The notes beneath the pieces were generated by a model that saw nothing but the letters and a program-made list of their open reading frames with translations, did no database searches and had not been told where the DNA came from. Both the position numbers and the translations under genes were made by a program. Positions 24,193 through 37,100 of a stretch of DNA of 64,000 nucleotides are shown one piece after another; positions within the stretch are counted from its first letter, which is position 1; every line of letters starts with the position of its first letter. This DNA is from Argopecten irradians (Eukaryota > Mollusca > Bivalvia > Pectinida > Pectinidae). The stretch is taken from NCBI RefSeq assembly GCF_041381155.1, contig NC_091138.1:17981255-18045254 (forward strand), given 5' to 3'.

Positions 24193-24273
24193 GTTATATT
24201 GCACGGTTCGAAGTTATATTGCACGCTCCCATGGAAACGTTATATTGCACGGTTCGAGATGTTATATTGCACG
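24193..24273. repeat. Four short copies of GTTATATTGCACG
   Basis: Copies begin at about 24193, 24213, 24239 and 24261, two of them followed by GTTCGA. The same word, TTATATTGCAC, sits in both arms of the palindrome at 24681-24857, so the two blocks belong together. Confidence 0.75.
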
Positions 24274-24680
24274 GCTTTAGGAACACCTCGCTGTTGTTGT
24301 CTAGTTTTGTAGAAAACTTCCGAGGAATTGCGAGTAACAGTGAGTTACGTTATTATGACGTCACAAAGGTTCACGCTCAATTTCGCGCTGGATTTATAGA
24401 TCTCGAATCAAGCACGTCATGTAGACGGTTACTGTACCGAGTAAAGGACGGTCACGATGAATGTATTAGATCAAAAGGCTGCAAGCAGGTCTAATAATGT
24501 GAAAACAGACAATAAGACATCCAAACCGGAGTTACAACGTGACGTACGTGGGCTATACGTCAATCTTCAATAGGATATTAAGTTTTTTTTCCGTACGGTA
24601 CGGTGTCGGTGATTTTGTTAAGTGATTGTCGTATTCGTTTTATAAAAAATATTCAACTGAAACTGGTGATTATGTAATAA

Positions 24681-24857
24681 AACAAATAGTCCATGGTTAC
24701 TGTGCTCTAGTTCATAATATTAACCCCTCGGTGATGGTAATCAACAAATGTTATATTGCACTCGGCCTTTGGCCTCGTGCAATATAACATTTGTTGATTA
24801 CCATCACCTCGGGTTAAATATTATGAACTAGAGCACAGTAACCCATGAAATATTTGT
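24681..24857. mobile_element. Near-perfect 177-bp palindromic (fold-back) element
   Basis: Arms read AACAAATGTTATATTGCAC and its complement, extending outward through GATGGTAATC, TTAACC, ATAATATGAAC and CTAGAGCACAGTAAC to about 24681 and 24857, with a TTT centre at 24768-24770. Only a few mismatches are present. It is almost certainly a fold-back MITE or a head-to-head pair of transposon ends. Confidence 0.8.
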
Positions 24858-25719
24858 AGAATATACAACCTATCGTGTCATACGTGAATACTATATCGTT
24901 TGTTATATTCAACCTACCGTGTCATATATTGAGGTTTATATCATTGTTATATTCAACCTACCGTGTCATATATTGAGGTTATATCATTGTTATATTCAAC
25001 CTTACCGTGTCATATATTAAGGTTATATCATTGTTATATTCAACCTACCGTGTCATATATAGAGGTTATATCATTGTTATATTCAGCCTACGGTATACTC
25101 AGCCTACATTGAGGCAATATCATTGTTATATTCAACCTACCGTGTTACATATGGATGCTATATCGTTATATTCAACCTACCGTGTCATATATTGAGGTTA
25201 TATCATTGTTAAATTCAACCTACTGTGTCATATATAGAGGGTATATCATTGTTATATTCAGCCTACCGTGTCATACATGGAGGCAATATCATTGTTATAT
25301 TCAACCTACCGTGTCATATATTGAGGTTATATCATTGTTAAATTCAACATACCGTGTCATACATGAATGCTATCTCGTTGTTACATTCAACCTACCGTGT
25401 CATAATGGAGGCTATATCATTGTTAGAGGCTATATCGTTGTTATATTCAACCTACCGTGTCATATATTGAGCCTGCCGTGTCACAATGTAATATTCAACC
25501 TACTGTGTCATATATGGAGGCTATATCGTTGTTATATTCAACCTACCATGCAATTCATGGATGCTACATCATTGTTATATTCAACCTACCGTGTCATACA
25601 AGGAGGCTATATCATTGTTTTATTCAACCTACCGTGTCATACATGAAAGTTATATCGTTGTAATATTCAATCTACTGTGTCATATATGGAGGCTATATCG
25701 TTGTTATACTCAACCTACC

Positions 25720-26275
25720 GTATCATACATTGGCCCTGCAGGTAGGGCGTTAGAATTGTACCTGCTGCCCCTATTGCATGATCGTAAAAGGCGACTAAAT
25801 TTAGGATCTTATCTTTTCTCTTCTTCCTAACTGACTTTATCTTTCCTAATGCCTTCCTTGGCACCGCCTCACTTTTGGCCTTGAGTTAAGCGTTCGCCCC
25901 TGTGAGGAAGGCTCTGGGTTCTGTCCCCTGGCCGAGACACACCAAAGTCTATAAAAGTGGTAGTTTCTGCTCCTGCTTAGCGTTCAGCATACAGGGAGTG
26001 GGACGACTGGTTCGCCCGTTGTCAGTATAATGTGACCGGGTGGGGTGTGTTGCTTGGTGTCTTCGGCGGCATGCTTCAGTGATATAGCACTATAAAAAGG
26101 GCAACAGTTCCACTATACAAGAAGACACGGCACGAGCGTACCGCAGTCTCCCAGTGCACTCACCTCGCACGGCATGCGCGCGGCACACCGCATGCATGGG
26201 AGGCCGTCCTTACATGACCATAGCTGTTAATAGGACGTAAATAAATCAAACAAACAAACAAAAAGTATCATACAT
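25720..26275 (+). mobile_element. tRNA-derived SINE with 11-bp target duplication
   Basis: The insert spans 25731-26264 and is flanked on both sides by GTATCATACAT (25720-25730 and 26265-26275), a sequence of the host minisatellite. Near its 5' part, GAGTTAAGCGTTCGCCC and GGTTCTGTCCC (25917-25927) resemble Pol III A and B boxes of a tRNA promoter. The 3' end is an A-rich tail of the AAACAAACAAAC type. The body is GC-rich and contains two CTATAAAA words. It was moved by a LINE in trans and is younger than the minisatellite. Confidence 0.85.
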
Positions 26276-26370
26276 GGATGCTATATAATTGTTATATTGA
26301 ACCTACCGTATCATATATGGAGGCTATATCGTTGTTATATTCAACCTACCGTGTCATACATGGGGGCTAT

Positions 26371-27762
26371 ATCGTTGTAGTATTCAATCTTCTCCTCTGT
26401 ATTCATGGATTTGAATACTGACCAGTCAGAAGGGTTGATTTTCGGGGATGACATCACTGTACACTGGTACTAAACTGAAAAATAACATGTAATATATACA
26501 ATATGATATTCAGTGCTCATTCATTGTTGTATTCAGTCTTTATCATGTAACACATTGTAAACTGCTATTGTAGACGAAAAAGAAGTCATTGTATTGTCAG
26601 AGACAGACATATGTTTACTTATACACAGATAATCGATGGGGGAAGTCTTGTTGTGATTCCGATGATGTTGAGCTATATGGAAGAAAAAACCCAGATAAAT
26701 TGATAGTGACTGTAACTTTTAGTCTAGACGTTATCGGGAATCTCCATGTTGGAGGAATCTTGTACATTGTAAAGAAGACAGAAAAACAATCTTAAAATTA
26801 GCCAGGGTCCTCTTAAGTTAGCTAAAACACGAGTATTGGTAATCGAAAAGAAGTACGGGTGTAATTTGTGAGAAATAAGTTATAATCGAGTTAGACATTC
26901 ATGAATTACTTCTATCAAGCAAACAAATTCATTTAACATATTTGAAAAAAGGCAAACATTATAAAGTGTTTGTAATCAAAGCACTTACCGACTCACTCCG
27001 CTATATGTAGATCCTTGGTGACGCTTGGATGATTACTTCACTCAGATGAATATTCAACTGATAGAAAGCTCGTGACTATATAGAAGCACTCGACCTTAAC
27101 CAGTATTATATAGGGGTGACTCTGAGGTTAATATCCGACTTACTGCAAAACCGAAAGTATACGCCACAAAACACTCGAATGGTTAGCGCATCAGTATTTC
27201 TGATGAAAAAGAAAGCTGCAAGACGAGTTCGAATTCGTGATTCAATTATTTTTTTTCTTTTAAGATAAGAAAAAATCTAATTTCTCAACCTAGGTTAATA
27301 ACTTAATCTGAACCCTTCCCTATAAACGTGTGGGCACGACCAGCGACTGCTGGAGGATACTACTTCTGAATGAATATATTTCATTTTGTAGAACACCTGA
27401 ACAACGAATAATACAGTCGTTTGGTGATTATTCATCGTCGCCATATTTTGTGGGTTTTTTTTCTTTTCTAAACAATAACTACCTAAAGCTGGGTTCGCAG
27501 TGCCTGTCCATTCATCTTCCCGATTTGATTAGCTTACAAAACATAATACAAATTAAAATACTTATATATATATAAATCAAATTCTTTTTCTTATAAAAAC
27601 ATTCCCGATTTAGATTTCGAAAATGTATCCTTACATCATTGTCTGTAAACCTACTTTCTCTGTACTACCACCTTACAAAAAAGGATTCTGAAATAAAATG
27701 AAAATCTAAAAAGCAAGACAGGAAGATTACAGTGTACATTTAAACAGAACTTTTTATCATCT
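26371..27762. other. Intergenic DNA with no recognised gene
   Basis: Open frames at 26589-26795 and 27330-27575 have no recognisable content. Confidence 0.35.
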
Positions 27763-27958
27763 GGGCCCAGTTTCATGAAAACTCCTTAAATTTAAGGAAT
27801 TTCCCCTTAATCTAAAATTCTCCATAGGAAAGCATTACAGATTTTAAGGAAGGCTCCTTAACTTAAGATTTTTTCTCTAATTTTTGTAACGCTTTTCTAT
27901 TGGGAAATTTAAGTTAAGGAATTCCTTAAATTTAAGGAATGTTCATGAAACTGGGCCC
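27763..27958. mobile_element. MITE with GGGCCCAGTTTCATGAA termini
   Basis: The 17-bp end GGGCCCAGTTTCATGAA is exactly inverted at the other side. Inside, AATTTAAGGAAT and TTAAGTTAAGGA words also pair across the centre, so most of the 196 bp can fold. No target duplication is obvious. Confidence 0.85.
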
Positions 27959-28289
27959 TATTATCGCACAGTATTGTATGAAAGTCATTGATTAATCCTT
28001 ATCAATGATACCCGTAGGTTAATTAAGGTTGATTAACCTTACCTTTCTTTATTGCAGAACATTTCACAACATTTACCAGTTTTGTTGTTGTTGATAGATG
28101 CATCCTCGGTCCCAGGCGTTCGTCGCACTTTCGCTTACTAACCCCTCGGATCAAAGGCCGCGTTTGCCGTGGTATAATGAATAATTCATTAACCATATCC
28201 TGTTCATTCGATTGACAACGCTTAAAACCAAGCGGGTGCAATCAAATTTCGTGTCTCAAAACTTCGGGTATAATTTGGTACACTTTGTT

Positions 28290-29610
28290 AATATCTTCTT
28301 CTTCTGATAGTAGACACAATTCTATCGATCTCGATGATTGCATTGTGTGGAATGGCAGGGGCGTGATTGTGAAAAAGAGTGAAGTTATTTACAGTGATTG
28401 TGAAGGTGCAGTTTTTTTAGTGTATAGTTATAAGATGAAAATATGATAGAATGTTAGGGAGTGGGGTTTAAGTCTTCAAGTTCTGTTTTTTTATGATATG
28501 TGACTTAAAGACCTCTAGTAGTGTAGTGCTTTGTACTGTAGCCACCGGTAGGATGTTCCATTGTTTAATTGTGTGGGGGAAAAATCAATGTTTGAATATG
28601 TCCTTGGTGGCAGCTATATGTCTTTATGTGAATGGGTGATTGTCTGGTCCTGTAGTCTGTCAGATGAGGAATTTGACTATAGTCTATTGCCACATGATGG
28701 TGTATGATTTTATAAAAAAAATATTAATCGTGTTCTTGTTCTGCGTATTTTGTATAGAGGTCCAGTTGAGGTTTTCCATCATGTCTTGTACTGAACTTGT
28801 GTTGTGGTATCTGCTTGATGTGTAGCGTGCTGCTCTGCGTTGTGTTTTTTTTTCGATTTGCATGATTTGATTTGTCTGGTGAGGGTCCCATACGGAGGAG
28901 CAGTACTCCAGTTTGGGTCTGACTATGGATTTGTAAGCATGTTCTTTTATATGTTGTGAGTTTATCTGTAGATTTCGTTTCAAGAATCCTAGTGTCTTGT
29001 TAGCATTTGCAGTTATGTTGTTGATGTGTGTGTCCCATCGTAAGTTATTTTGTATTGTGATTCCTAGATATTTGCAAGATGTTACTTGTTGTAATTTGTG
29101 GTCATGGAGTTTGTATGTATAATTGGTCTTGTGCGTTTGTTTGAGATGCTGAGGACGTTACACTTGTCCGGGTGGAAGGAGATTAACCAATCTTCCTCCC
29201 ACCTACCTGCTGCGTCTATATCTTCTTGTAATTTAAGTGCATTTTGTGTGTTATGTATGGTTTTGTATATTATGTTGTTATCTGCAAAGAGTCTGAGGGG
29301 GCTGTGTTTGATGTATTCTGGGAAGTCGTTTATGTATATAAGGAAGAGAATTGGGCCCAAACAGGTTCCTTGAAGTAATCCTGACGTAACTGGTATTTTT
29401 TCTGATTGTTTCCCTTCAAGTACAACTGTTTGGGTGCGGTGTGATAAGAAGTCTGTAATCCATGTAAGTATTTGTCCTGTAATACCGTAATATTTGAGAT
29501 TTTTTTATTGTAGGCGTTGGTGCGGGATCTCAATTGCTTTGGCAAAGTCCATGATGATGGTGTCTGTTGTTTGTTGTTGTTATGGTTTTGTGCTAATTCA
29601 TGTATATTTC
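28290..29610 (-). pseudogene. Truncated, inactivated non-LTR retrotransposon (reverse transcriptase)
   Basis: Minus-strand fragments in shifting frames carry, in order, TDTIIMDFAKA, a stop, GKQSEKIPVTSG, CLGPILFLIYINDFPEYI, the catalytic box LFADN, FHPDKCNVLSI, then HAYKSIVRPKLEYCSSVWDP, a pattern of Jockey/CR1-clade reverse transcriptases. The second catalytic Asp of the usual FADD is Asn, and several stops and frameshifts break the frame. The 5' part (endonuclease and early RT motifs) is missing, as expected from incomplete reverse transcription. The 3' end runs into GAAGAAGAAG-like sequence near 28300. Confidence 0.85.
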
Positions 29611-30756
29611 AAGGACGTAGATATTGTATTGCGTTCTTGATATTTTGTAATAAATTAAATACTTCTCGCAACTTCTTTCAATTTTGTTAATTGTGTTCAT
29701 TGTTTTAGTTCATACCATTGTTTCTCAGCTCAAATAGTCGTCTGCTATAGCACTGTCCTGTCCCTATGCACGTTAAGGCTGTGTCATGCTTGAGTGCATA
29801 TTAAGACTATTAATTGTTTTCATTTTGTTTTTGTTCTCCCGCAGGCCATGAATAACAAACACACAGAGATTGTCCACAACACACCGTGCGATACCTTTTA
29901 ATCCATGTCAATGTTTTAGGTTAACAATAATCAATATAACAACTGATATCAAAAAATTGATTTATCCAATATACAATTTTGGTATCCATACTTACACACA
30001 AGTTATGTAATTAAATGATATTTTAAACCCAACTGTCCTCGCCCGGTGCGCTACCTGAACTGCCTTACCTGTGACTTTTTCGATTATACGATTTGACTGG
30101 TTGGACCTAGTTGTTCGTTTATTAATTAAAGACGGACCTGGTGATTTTATATGGTTTTCAGACGAGCCTTGACAAAGCCCTCACAGGCCTTTATCAAAAA
30201 CTGCTGGTCCTCCAGGATTTATACTTAATGACTAATAATAATGACTTTAACCAACGGTCGAACCGGTTGTTCATAATTAACGAAAACGGCCCTGGCCTAT
30301 CCAGGTAACATGCACGTGCATTACACCGCCACCTAGCGGACAACTCGTGGGAGAAAGTTAATTCACACTAATTCATTTCACTCAAACGTGTGAAACATTG
30401 TTTTTTGTTTCACTTACACAAGGCTGTCAATTACTTGAACAATAAATAATTATTGGAACTACGGCAAATGCAGCCTATGGTCCAAGGGGTTAGTAAATGA
30501 TAATGCGACGAAAATTTCGAAGGATGGATGGAAAGAACCACAGGTTATCCACGAAAACTGCTAATATGCTTAATAATAATATCAAGTGGCTAAAATATCA
30601 CAACTGCAAAATTATTGAAAATACAGCAATAGAATGCATTTATATATTGTAAAAATCGGTTCTATACTGCCGAAATTCAGAAATTGTTTACTACAGATAT
30701 TGGTTTTTAATAGCGGTATATCAACAAAATTACCAACGTTACAATAGATTATTATA
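29611..30756. other. Intergenic DNA with no recognised gene
   Basis: No coding content is supported. TTGTTCRTWWATTAA words near 30105 and 30270 are weak direct repeats. Confidence 0.3.
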
Positions 30757-30855
30757 TTATGGAGATATAACACAAAAATCTGAGTGTACTCTAAATAAAC
30801 CACGAAGCGGTTTATGATGAGAGTACACTCAGACTTTTGTGTTATATCTCCATAA
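30757..30855. repeat. 99-bp hairpin (inverted repeat)
   Basis: TTATGGAGATATAACACAAA continues to AATCTGAGTGTACTCT on the left and is mirrored by AGAGTACACTCAGACT and TTTGTGTTATATCTCCATAA on the right, with one mismatch region. The spacer contains a second small hairpin, AAACC-ACGAAGC-GGTTT. It may be a small fold-back element. Confidence 0.85.
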
Positions 30856-30930
30856 CATAAAAAATTTATTCAAGTTCATCCTTAAATATTAAAACCCATA
30901 ACGGTAAGATTCTGATGTTCCCCACTGTCG

Positions 30931-31182
30931 TCGTCCTAAATATCGTGCTGAAGTTGACTCGTCCTAAATACCGTGCTGAAGTTGACTCGTCCTTAATACC
31001 GTGCTGAAGTTGACTCGTCCTAAATACCGTGCTGAAGTTGACTCGTCCTAAATACCGTGCTGAAGTTGACTCGTCCTAAATACCGTGCTGAAGTTGACTC
31101 GTCCTAAATACCGTGCTGAAGTTGACTCGTCCTTAATACCGTGCTGAATTTGACTCGTACTAAATACCGTGCTGAAGTTGAC
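30931..31182. repeat. 28-bp tandem repeat, nine copies
   Basis: Nine head-to-tail units of TCGTCCTAAATACCGTGCTG + AAGTTGAC occupy exactly 252 bases. Units 3 and 8 share the variant CCTTAATA, which suggests block duplication of part of the array. Confidence 0.95.
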
Positions 31183-34100
31183 TATCACCACGCCACGAAA
31201 CAAACACAACGTAAAGATAATCTATCATTTGTTTAGAGATTTAACTCCGTCTTAGGCAATAAATATCCAGATAATAAACTTTTATTTTTGTGTTCATTTA
31301 ATGAATCATGTGTTTAATACAATATTACATTATTGTCCTATCAAAATTAATATGGAACATTATACAGTTCTTGACTGAGTTTTCAACCGTCTGTCCCGAA
31401 GAAAATGTTATCTATCTCCACGTTATGTATTATAAGTAAGTTACCTAACGCTAATTTCACTACCAGGTAAATTTTGTCTATTTAAAAGCGATATAGGAAG
31501 TAATGCGTATTTAACCACCTTGATTGCGCTAAACGTGAACTGTGTAAAGTACAAGAGGAGACTTATTTACGTCTGTCACTATTATAACATTTTTGAAACA
31601 AGTTATAACTCATTAAAACATGACAGTAGCCATTGTCATCAAAGATAACTAGTATTAATGGACAAATGGGCCAGGATCAAAAATATGAAATAGATCACAA
31701 TCTCCAACAAGACACTTTACATATCGCTGTTGTACTTGACGTCAGAGATATTGGCCTTTAGATCTTGGTGGAACAGCGTCTCTCAACCCTCCTTAGGTCT
31801 GGTCCTCGCATGTAAAACACATTATGAGTGGAGTATGAAGTCCCCTTATATCGGGACAAACACAGTGACCTGTAGAACACATAAGCATGGATGGTTCGGG
31901 ACAGACGTAAATAAACTTAAATATGATGTATTTGATAGCATGGTGTATATGGATACTACTCCTGGGTATTAATGCTCTGTGAAGGAGCTGACGTATATCA
32001 GGAGCGGGTCCTGCTGTCTGTCATAACCGACACCTGTTGTAAACATCAACATCACTCTAAACCTATATATCACTCTTCAGAAATATGTTTGTACTCTCTT
32101 GAGGACTTAACACGTAAATTAATTCATGAAGGCACAGATAGGTTTCCTTAACGTAGCAACCGGCTGGGTAAAAGATAAAGATGTTAGTCTATAGACGTTG
32201 TAGTTGTCAACAAAACGGCGGGGTGTCACTCAAAAAATGATGGTATGTCCATATCTATCATCAGGTATCTTGTCTTACCGGTCTTAACCTTAAAACTGCT
32301 ACCAAACATCATTAAAATTCAAGTTGCATATTGCCCATCTAGATGGGGTTTTGTTCAGAGGTGTAAATCTGAATATTTATTTCTATTTTAAATATTAATC
32401 TGACAATGTTAAGGAGTGACGATGGGATGGAATAGGGAAATATATGTCATTTACTATTATTATGATAAAAGTGAGACAACTCCAACAGTCTATCGACATT
32501 TTCTTAATGTATCAGAGGTGTTCCATTGTATCGGAAATTAATATCGTTTGGCTAGGATTCGAATGTCAGCCCCTTTAACCTAAGATCCGATTACTCTTTT
32601 GTCCTTTTTACCTTACAGAACACCGGGCTGACGTTTATTGTAGAAATTGTGATTACACGAAATGAACTGTTCAGATTAGAAATCCGAGGCGTTATATTTT
32701 AGATTATTTATACTGGGTGGATACTGAAACATTACCCCAGTCACTGTCTATCATCTACATAGGAGAGGATCAGATTCCAGCTGAAGGTTTAGTTTATATA
32801 TAGCGGCACGGAATATCGCGTTGTCTGTGTATATACGGGTGTCATTTACTCATCTCTGATTGTATATAGAACATGAAGATTTTAAATTTTATCCGTGTAT
32901 GCGTCCTACATCAACTCGTGATAGGAAAACGTTACAGGTGTGTCAAATGTTACATTTTTTAAAAATTATACGCGAAGTTGAAATATCTATACCACCAATA
33001 TCCTTATACAAGTGGGTTTCCATAAGAACTGATGGAAAGGTCAAGAAGTTCAGGTCTAGGGGTAAACAAAACTAATACTTATCATCGTCGTCTGGTAGAC
33101 CTTTGCCCTTTTTATTCGAATATGATATCGTTATTGTCTTCTGATATGAAGCAGGACAAGACTTATTGTGTGACATTGTTTACATATTATACAATTATAC
33201 TTCCCATCAACGCATATGTCATTTTTCCTTAAATGATTTGAATTCGTGCTTTCCTCTGAAAGTGATATGCGATTTCATTTTGTTGAAAAAAGTAGATGGT
33301 AGCTAATGTTGTCCAAAGACATACACGACTGATGAGAAACAACATTTTGTTTGTCGTCTGCGTACTATCGTCTGTTGTTTTCGAGTGCTTCTCTATCTTG
33401 AAGCAGCGAAATGAAACTGCTTTTAAGTAGTGTTTACAATAGGAGTTCGTTTCATTACTCCACTATCCTAAACCACTTACTGTTCTGGTAGTGCCAAATA
33501 ATCTTTTGGAGGGTTAGAGTACCTTGATGGTGTTGCTATTTTTTTTTGTGTGTTTTTTCCTTTTATTGTTTTAACAACCAGTCAAATTGGTAAGCTACAT
33601 TTTCCTCATGTTTACGATTATTAGGATTTTAACGATTAGGTTTTTGTAAATTTGCCAACTGTAGATTATGAAAATTTATGAAAGACTGACAAACTACAAG
33701 TTAAAAAAGTATGTAACCAAGGCGACGACTTATTAGAAATGCATATATTGGTAAGCGTCTGAAAGTTTTATAAGTGATCTGTTGTCTTCAATTAAACAAG
33801 AAGTAATGTAGAGGATATTTTTAAGTATAGATAGTCTATTATCCTCCATATACCCTGCTCTTATACAATAATACACGCGTGACACCACACACGTACTCCC
33901 ATAAATATAGTCTGTTATGTTACTCACATTTCTTTTTAAAATAAATATGGCCTTGCTGCTATGCCTCAATCCTACTCTCACATTAAAGTAAATTCTGTAT
34001 CGGTATCTCCAAAATATACAACCTCATCATATATACATAAACATCATGTAAAATAGAACCCATCAGACGATATTTCTTATAGATTACAACATACATTAAT

Positions 34101-37100
34101 CATGTTCGTTTTATTGCCAAGCGTGCCATATAGACGAAAGAATTTTAAAAGCAATTATTGATATATCAAGACATTTCATTGCCTTCATATCATATCTCGA
34201 AATTAAATTTTGTGTGAATCCATCCATGCAATACTGACCTGAGAATACTGATGTATTTCCACATGACTTCACGCGTATGTATATCTAGGTACCCATGACA
34301 GAATTTCTTCGTCATCCGCAACGTTGGCCTTTGGCAATCCGAGCGAGACTGGCAGGGCCATTATTATTGACGATGCTAGTATCACACCCATCATCTTCAT
34401 TGATGCATTTTGTTGGCGAGATGAAAGTGAATTATTACATATGTAAATCATATTTCATCATAATGTAATTTTAATTTCATTTTCTATTCCATGGGTGACG
34501 CCAGATTGTCGCGATGCATTAATGTTTTGCATCGGAATTGGAAACGAACAAACACATGAGAAGAATAAGATTCAATCATTTCACCTTGCTAAGAGATAAC
34601 CGCTATACTTTATATTATAATTCAGAAGATTATCCTGTTTGGGTGCTATCTCACTCCTCGATAAACAGTTATCAGAGACATGTGGATACATTTAGATATT
34701 ACGATAAACAATATCTTACTATTATAAAACGTCAACACGTGTCGACAACACTAACAGCTGAAAGGCTTAATCTGATGTGTGTGTTATCACATCTGATGTA
34801 CTATTTTAAAAATAAGCGCCAATTCTTATTTGACAACCAACCGTTTTAACGAAGCATAACAAACAAGGAATGAAACTTGAAATAAATAAACTGAAGTTCC
34901 ATTTCATTGACATAGCCGTGTGAAATGTTGTTTTTTATTTGAAATTCTCTTTTTAGGGTTTATTATCGTACGTACTCAGTTGTATCGCCCTCTTGTGTAG
35001 CATTTATAATGCCATAGAATTGGCATTCTCATGCAAAATAAAATGTTTTCATTTAATCTGTTGTCTACCAAAAAACAACAGTGTTATTCGGTCTGTCTTG
35101 ATGAATCCCACCGGCTTACTTTTGTCGGTGTTTGTGTAGGTTCCCATAGATTAAGAACAAGCTTTAAGAGAGCGGCTCAATGTAATGGAACATCTAGACC
35201 ATTTACTTCCTCCACTGGGTACCATCATTACTAAAACCTATCTCGTATTGTCTACTCATTCGGGTATAACAAGAACAAAATATTGTGAGACACTTATTTT
35301 ACTTCTCCGAAAAGCGATACAGCAGTGCACGTTTATGCTGAAAGCATACAAGATTCCTAAGAAAGATTTGTTATAGGTTTATAAAAACTATGCTTATAAC
35401 GAACTTATGTCGTTGGTCCCAAGAGTGGTTTTATAACCATGCTTTACTATGTAGTTAAACCAAAGCTAGTATGTTTGGTTATATTAAAATATAAGGTCAT
35501 GATGTCCTTTTCATAGATCACTGTCAATATTTGAAGAGACATCATCGTCTACTTTTACGTGGTTTCTTGTGTTCCTGTGTCTGGTCCTTATCATCAATGG
35601 AGAAATCTAACAAACTGTGTTCACTATTTCTATGGTACCGACAAACATTAATAAGTACATGATAAATAAGATCTGTTGAATATTGATAAACAGATAGGGT
35701 ATATTGATGTATGATGACAGCCTCTTCTTGTCAACTATAGCAGTGGCAGGCACAGGATTAGTTCGTGATATGTAGTGGTAGAATTTAATGGCTAGAACTG
35801 AAAGGTTCTCGAACACGTGTCCATTATTAACTGTCATATCTTTATAATGATTTTATCAAATTATACTGTAAATGTGTTGGTATATTACTGATAAGTCGCA
35901 TTAATATAACTTGGGATATTTATAAATTATCAACGGATGACGCCTTCCGTATACATGCAAACCTATGTTTATAATGTAGAAAAGATAATAGCCTACAATG
36001 CATTATCAGTGACAATTAAATATAGGACAAATTGCAGACTAAACTAGCATCAAAATAAGAAACTATTTCATGTGGAGACCTAGTTTTTATATAAATGTCT
36101 GTTGAATTTGGTTTCAATCTGCTATCCTTATATGTGATGTAATAAGATATTGTGATTTGCAATCAAAATCTGCGAAGGACCTTTTACTTTTACTAATTGA
36201 TTTATGTTTACTCTGTAAATTGAATAGTTAATCCATCTACGTTGACTGGTCGGATAATCTTTAATAATAATAACCATAACAACAAACAAAAAACGACAAA
36301 TTATCAAAATTCGTATCTTCTTTTTTATTTTCTTCAACATTTAAGTTGGATATAAAGTCTCTCTTATTTACACAACAAAACGTAATGATTTCTGGAGCAG
36401 TTGCTTCAACATTGATAAACATGCAGTATCAACAGAACGTGACAAACACACACGATACCCACAGTTACAGTATTCATCGTAAACAATGGTATAAACACAT
36501 TATTTAGTATGAACAATGTATCCAATCTAAAACCTAAATTCATTGTGTTTCGCTACATTTGATAAAGAAAAGTAAAAACAATGCATATAACAGTTTAAAG
36601 AGAATAAAAATAGAAGAAATAACAAAGACGAATTGTCGAACACATTTCAGTTTTTTCGAATTCTGGTAAATGAAATATACTAAAATATAGAAATGTCATT
36701 AAAATGGTTTCTTTTTCAATGAGAAGAAATGTTATTAATGGTGAGTTTTAAACTCCGAATGTTTCCTACATTATGATATGAAAACAGGATTATCACTCGT
36801 TTTAATATGTTTATGATGAAAAATGTCAGTATGTGGAATCTGAATCGTGGTAAATAAATATATTAACTTTCTTTAGCTTTAGTATTACTGTTACTGTATT
36901 GCTGCCTTGCGCCTTTCAGGCCAAATATGATAATAATACCAGGTGGTTGATGTGATTTTGAAAACTATTAAAACTTCAATGATAAAAAACTGAAATGACA
37001 TCGACTCTAACATTGGTATTTCCGTTTGGAATGTTTATTTTAACTAGATATTTATGATAATGATACTGTTTCTTAAACTCTTTCACCCCTGAAGATACAT

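Larger units (their letters stand above)
23570..26370. repeat. 43-bp minisatellite, interrupted twice
   Basis: The unit is close to TTATATTCAACCTACCGTGT followed by CATATATGGAGGCTATATCATTG. Decayed units begin near 23570, clear ones run 24000-24110 and 24890-25730, and two or three more lie at 26265-26370. Interruptions are the palindromic element region at about 24140-24860 and the SINE at 25731-26264. Open frames here are translations of the repeat. Confidence 0.9.

Noticed and set aside
25007-25830. Open frames with repeated CHIWRLYRCYIQPTVSY-like segments
   Set aside because: They are read-through of the 43-bp minisatellite.
30931-31182. Regular 28-bp repeats resembling a CRISPR array
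   Set aside because: Units are directly head-to-tail with no unique spacers, and the genome is eukaryotic.
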